A stretch of DNA of 64,000 bases from Isoetes taiwanensis (Eukaryota; Streptophyta; Lycopodiopsida; Isoetales; Isoetaceae). Position numbers and translations under genes: made by a program. Shown one piece after another: positions 62,842 to 64,000 of this stretch. The notes beneath the pieces are model-generated. The model was not told where the DNA came from, did not search any database, and was given only the letters and a program-made list of their open reading frames with translations. Position 1 is the stretch's first letter, and each line of letters starts with the position of its first letter. The stretch covers positions 8,685,012-8,749,011 of the forward strand of contig JAJEKV010000046.1 of assembly GCA_021234155.1 (NCBI GenBank), in the 5' to 3' direction.

Positions 62842-64000
62842 CCTGCATTATTTCCTTGGAATAATAATAATAATAATATGTGGCTAGCTCACGTAGGGCC
62901 TCGAGAGACCATGGAGCCTGAAAACTTTTACAACTTCAACAATAGAGAACGATGTGCATCCACCGCTCTCATGTATAAACTCAAGCGCATAGGTGATAGC
63001 GCTAATAGTGAATGAAAATCAACCACTTGAATGTTGAACTGTTCCCTGATATGGTGATATGCCGTGCAATGTATAAACATATGGTACTCATCCTCAATTT
63101 GACTTTCTTCGCATACCTTGCAAATATGCTCCTCGACAGGGATTTTAGACCACCGACCAGTCTCAATTGCAAGTCTATGTGAGCCTGTTCTGTACCTGGC
63201 AATATCCTCGCGGGATGTCTGCATTCAAATAGGCTTGGCTCCCATATTCAAATTGTCGGTTCACATTGGCCCTGTAATACATCATCTTTTTTCCTGGAAC
63301 TTCCCATAAGTGTTCTACTGCGAGTTTCTCCAGCAATTCTCGCGCGTCCGACTTATTACTCGGCCAATTGGCATCAGTCACACCCCATCTGATTGCCCAT
63401 TCCCTGACGTCTTTCATCCATCTTGACGTTTCTGAGCTCAACATGGCCTGATAGGATACCCGATCTGTTGGCTGCCCCTGTACCCTGTTTACAAAGTTGA
63501 TTGCCTGACAGAGTGCTTCCAATTCCATTAGAAAAAGGCCAGCCTCGGCCAGCATGATTGCATAAGGGATCTGAGGCTTTATACCTAATTCCTCGCGGAG
63601 AAAAGTCTTCTGAATGGATTCAACCTGCTGCCATAACTTAGAAGATATGCCTGGCCCCCATATGGGCGCACCATACAGCAGGACAGTCTGGACTAAAGTT
63701 TTAAAGAGTACCTTTTTGAGTCCCCAATCTGTGAGAGCTTGAAAGCATCTTTGTCACGCCTTTTGTACAGCGCCCGCCTTGCTTCCTGTGACCCTCGCGT
63801 TTGATGCATTCTTTCCAATTGTATTTGGATGAGAAATCAATCCCCAGGTATTTAAAGCATTCAACTGTCTCTAACTCCATCCCATTGTATTTGAAGATCG
63901 GCCTGTCTCTGGTGCCAAATACCATTATCTTTGACTTAGACACATTAACTGTCATCTGTTTTTCCATGCAAAAGGACTCCAGGCATTGCAAATGCAAATG
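62842..64000 (-). mobile_element. LINE copy E (third family, minus), extends past the window
   Basis: 3' end at 62842-62880 with an (ATT)n-type tail (AATAATAATAATAAT on plus), next to a GGTCTCTCGAGGCCC hairpin (minus). Coding on the minus strand: zinc tail (RYRTGSHRLAIETGRW, CKVCEESQIEDEYHMFIHC), a middle part (63555-63175) and an RT thumb (63997-63701: LESFCMEKQMTVNVSKSKIM, CFKYLGIDFS). Frames are broken near 63200 and 63700. It is the same family as the LINE at 2243-2985. Confidence 0.9.

Larger units (their letters stand above)
56540..64000 (+). other. Helicase intron 22, at least 7.4 kb, runs off the window
   Basis: After the GTAAGC donor no further helicase exon appears. The stretch is Copia-4, LINE D and LINE E. 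The next expected coding motif (RxGRxGR region) must lie beyond 64000, unless the gene is broken here. Confidence 0.7.

Overview
This window is nuclear DNA of a land plant with a large, transposon-rich genome. Three things point there. One host gene has 22 recognisable exons, phase-consistent GT-AG splice sites (one apparent GC-AG) and introns of up to about 8.9 kb. A kelch gene fragment resembles the plant-type TYW2/3/4 wybutosine enzyme. Plant telomere-type CCCTAAA words are present. The repeat content (Ty1/copia, Ty3/gypsy, several LINE families, a tRNA-type SINE) would fit a fern or lycophyte, but the sequence alone does not fix the species.

Layout. 1-6345: a broken, intron-bearing fragment of the kelch part of a TYW2/3/4-like gene, four foldback or inverted-repeat structures and a 5'-truncated LINE. 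6346-11021: a complete but decayed copia element (Copia-1) with 107-bp LTRs, a TGTTG target duplication and a 362-bp insertion in its 3' LTR. About 11850-14085: a truncated minus-strand copia (Copia-2). 14085-17249 and 22912-26364: an older unit of unknown nature. It carries a GC-richer unknown ORF in a 1.4-kb tandem duplication and six 68-bp inverted-repeat modules of identical geometry. A young minus-strand copia (Copia-3, 17250-22906, TSD GACTA) splits it. 26365-31335: a Ty3/gypsy relic whose integrase gene was hit separately by a SINE and by a MITE filled with telomere-like repeats. 31340-33540: a possible minus-strand host gene and a tandemly duplicated promoter region with three G-boxes.

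33543 to beyond 56539: the one clearly intact host gene, a DHX29/DExH7-type RNA helicase. Its exons (about 996 residues in the window) keep one open frame across all 22 segments. Its introns hold LINE copies from several families, nested and inverted pieces, a copia gag relic and a small unknown element with an 18-bp perfect inverted repeat around five 20-bp iterons. The intron after exon 22 holds a rearranged copia element (Copia-4, from 56805) broken by two LINEs and runs past the window end, so the helicase C-terminal exons are not seen.

How parts relate: the helicase is the functional host locus. Nearly everything else is mobile DNA in layers, and order of arrival can be read from which element interrupts which. 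The most unusual signals are the six 68-bp modules (23078-24831), the iteron/inverted-repeat element (46643-46967), the duplicated unknown ORF (14085-17058) and the telomere-repeat MITE (28905-29380).
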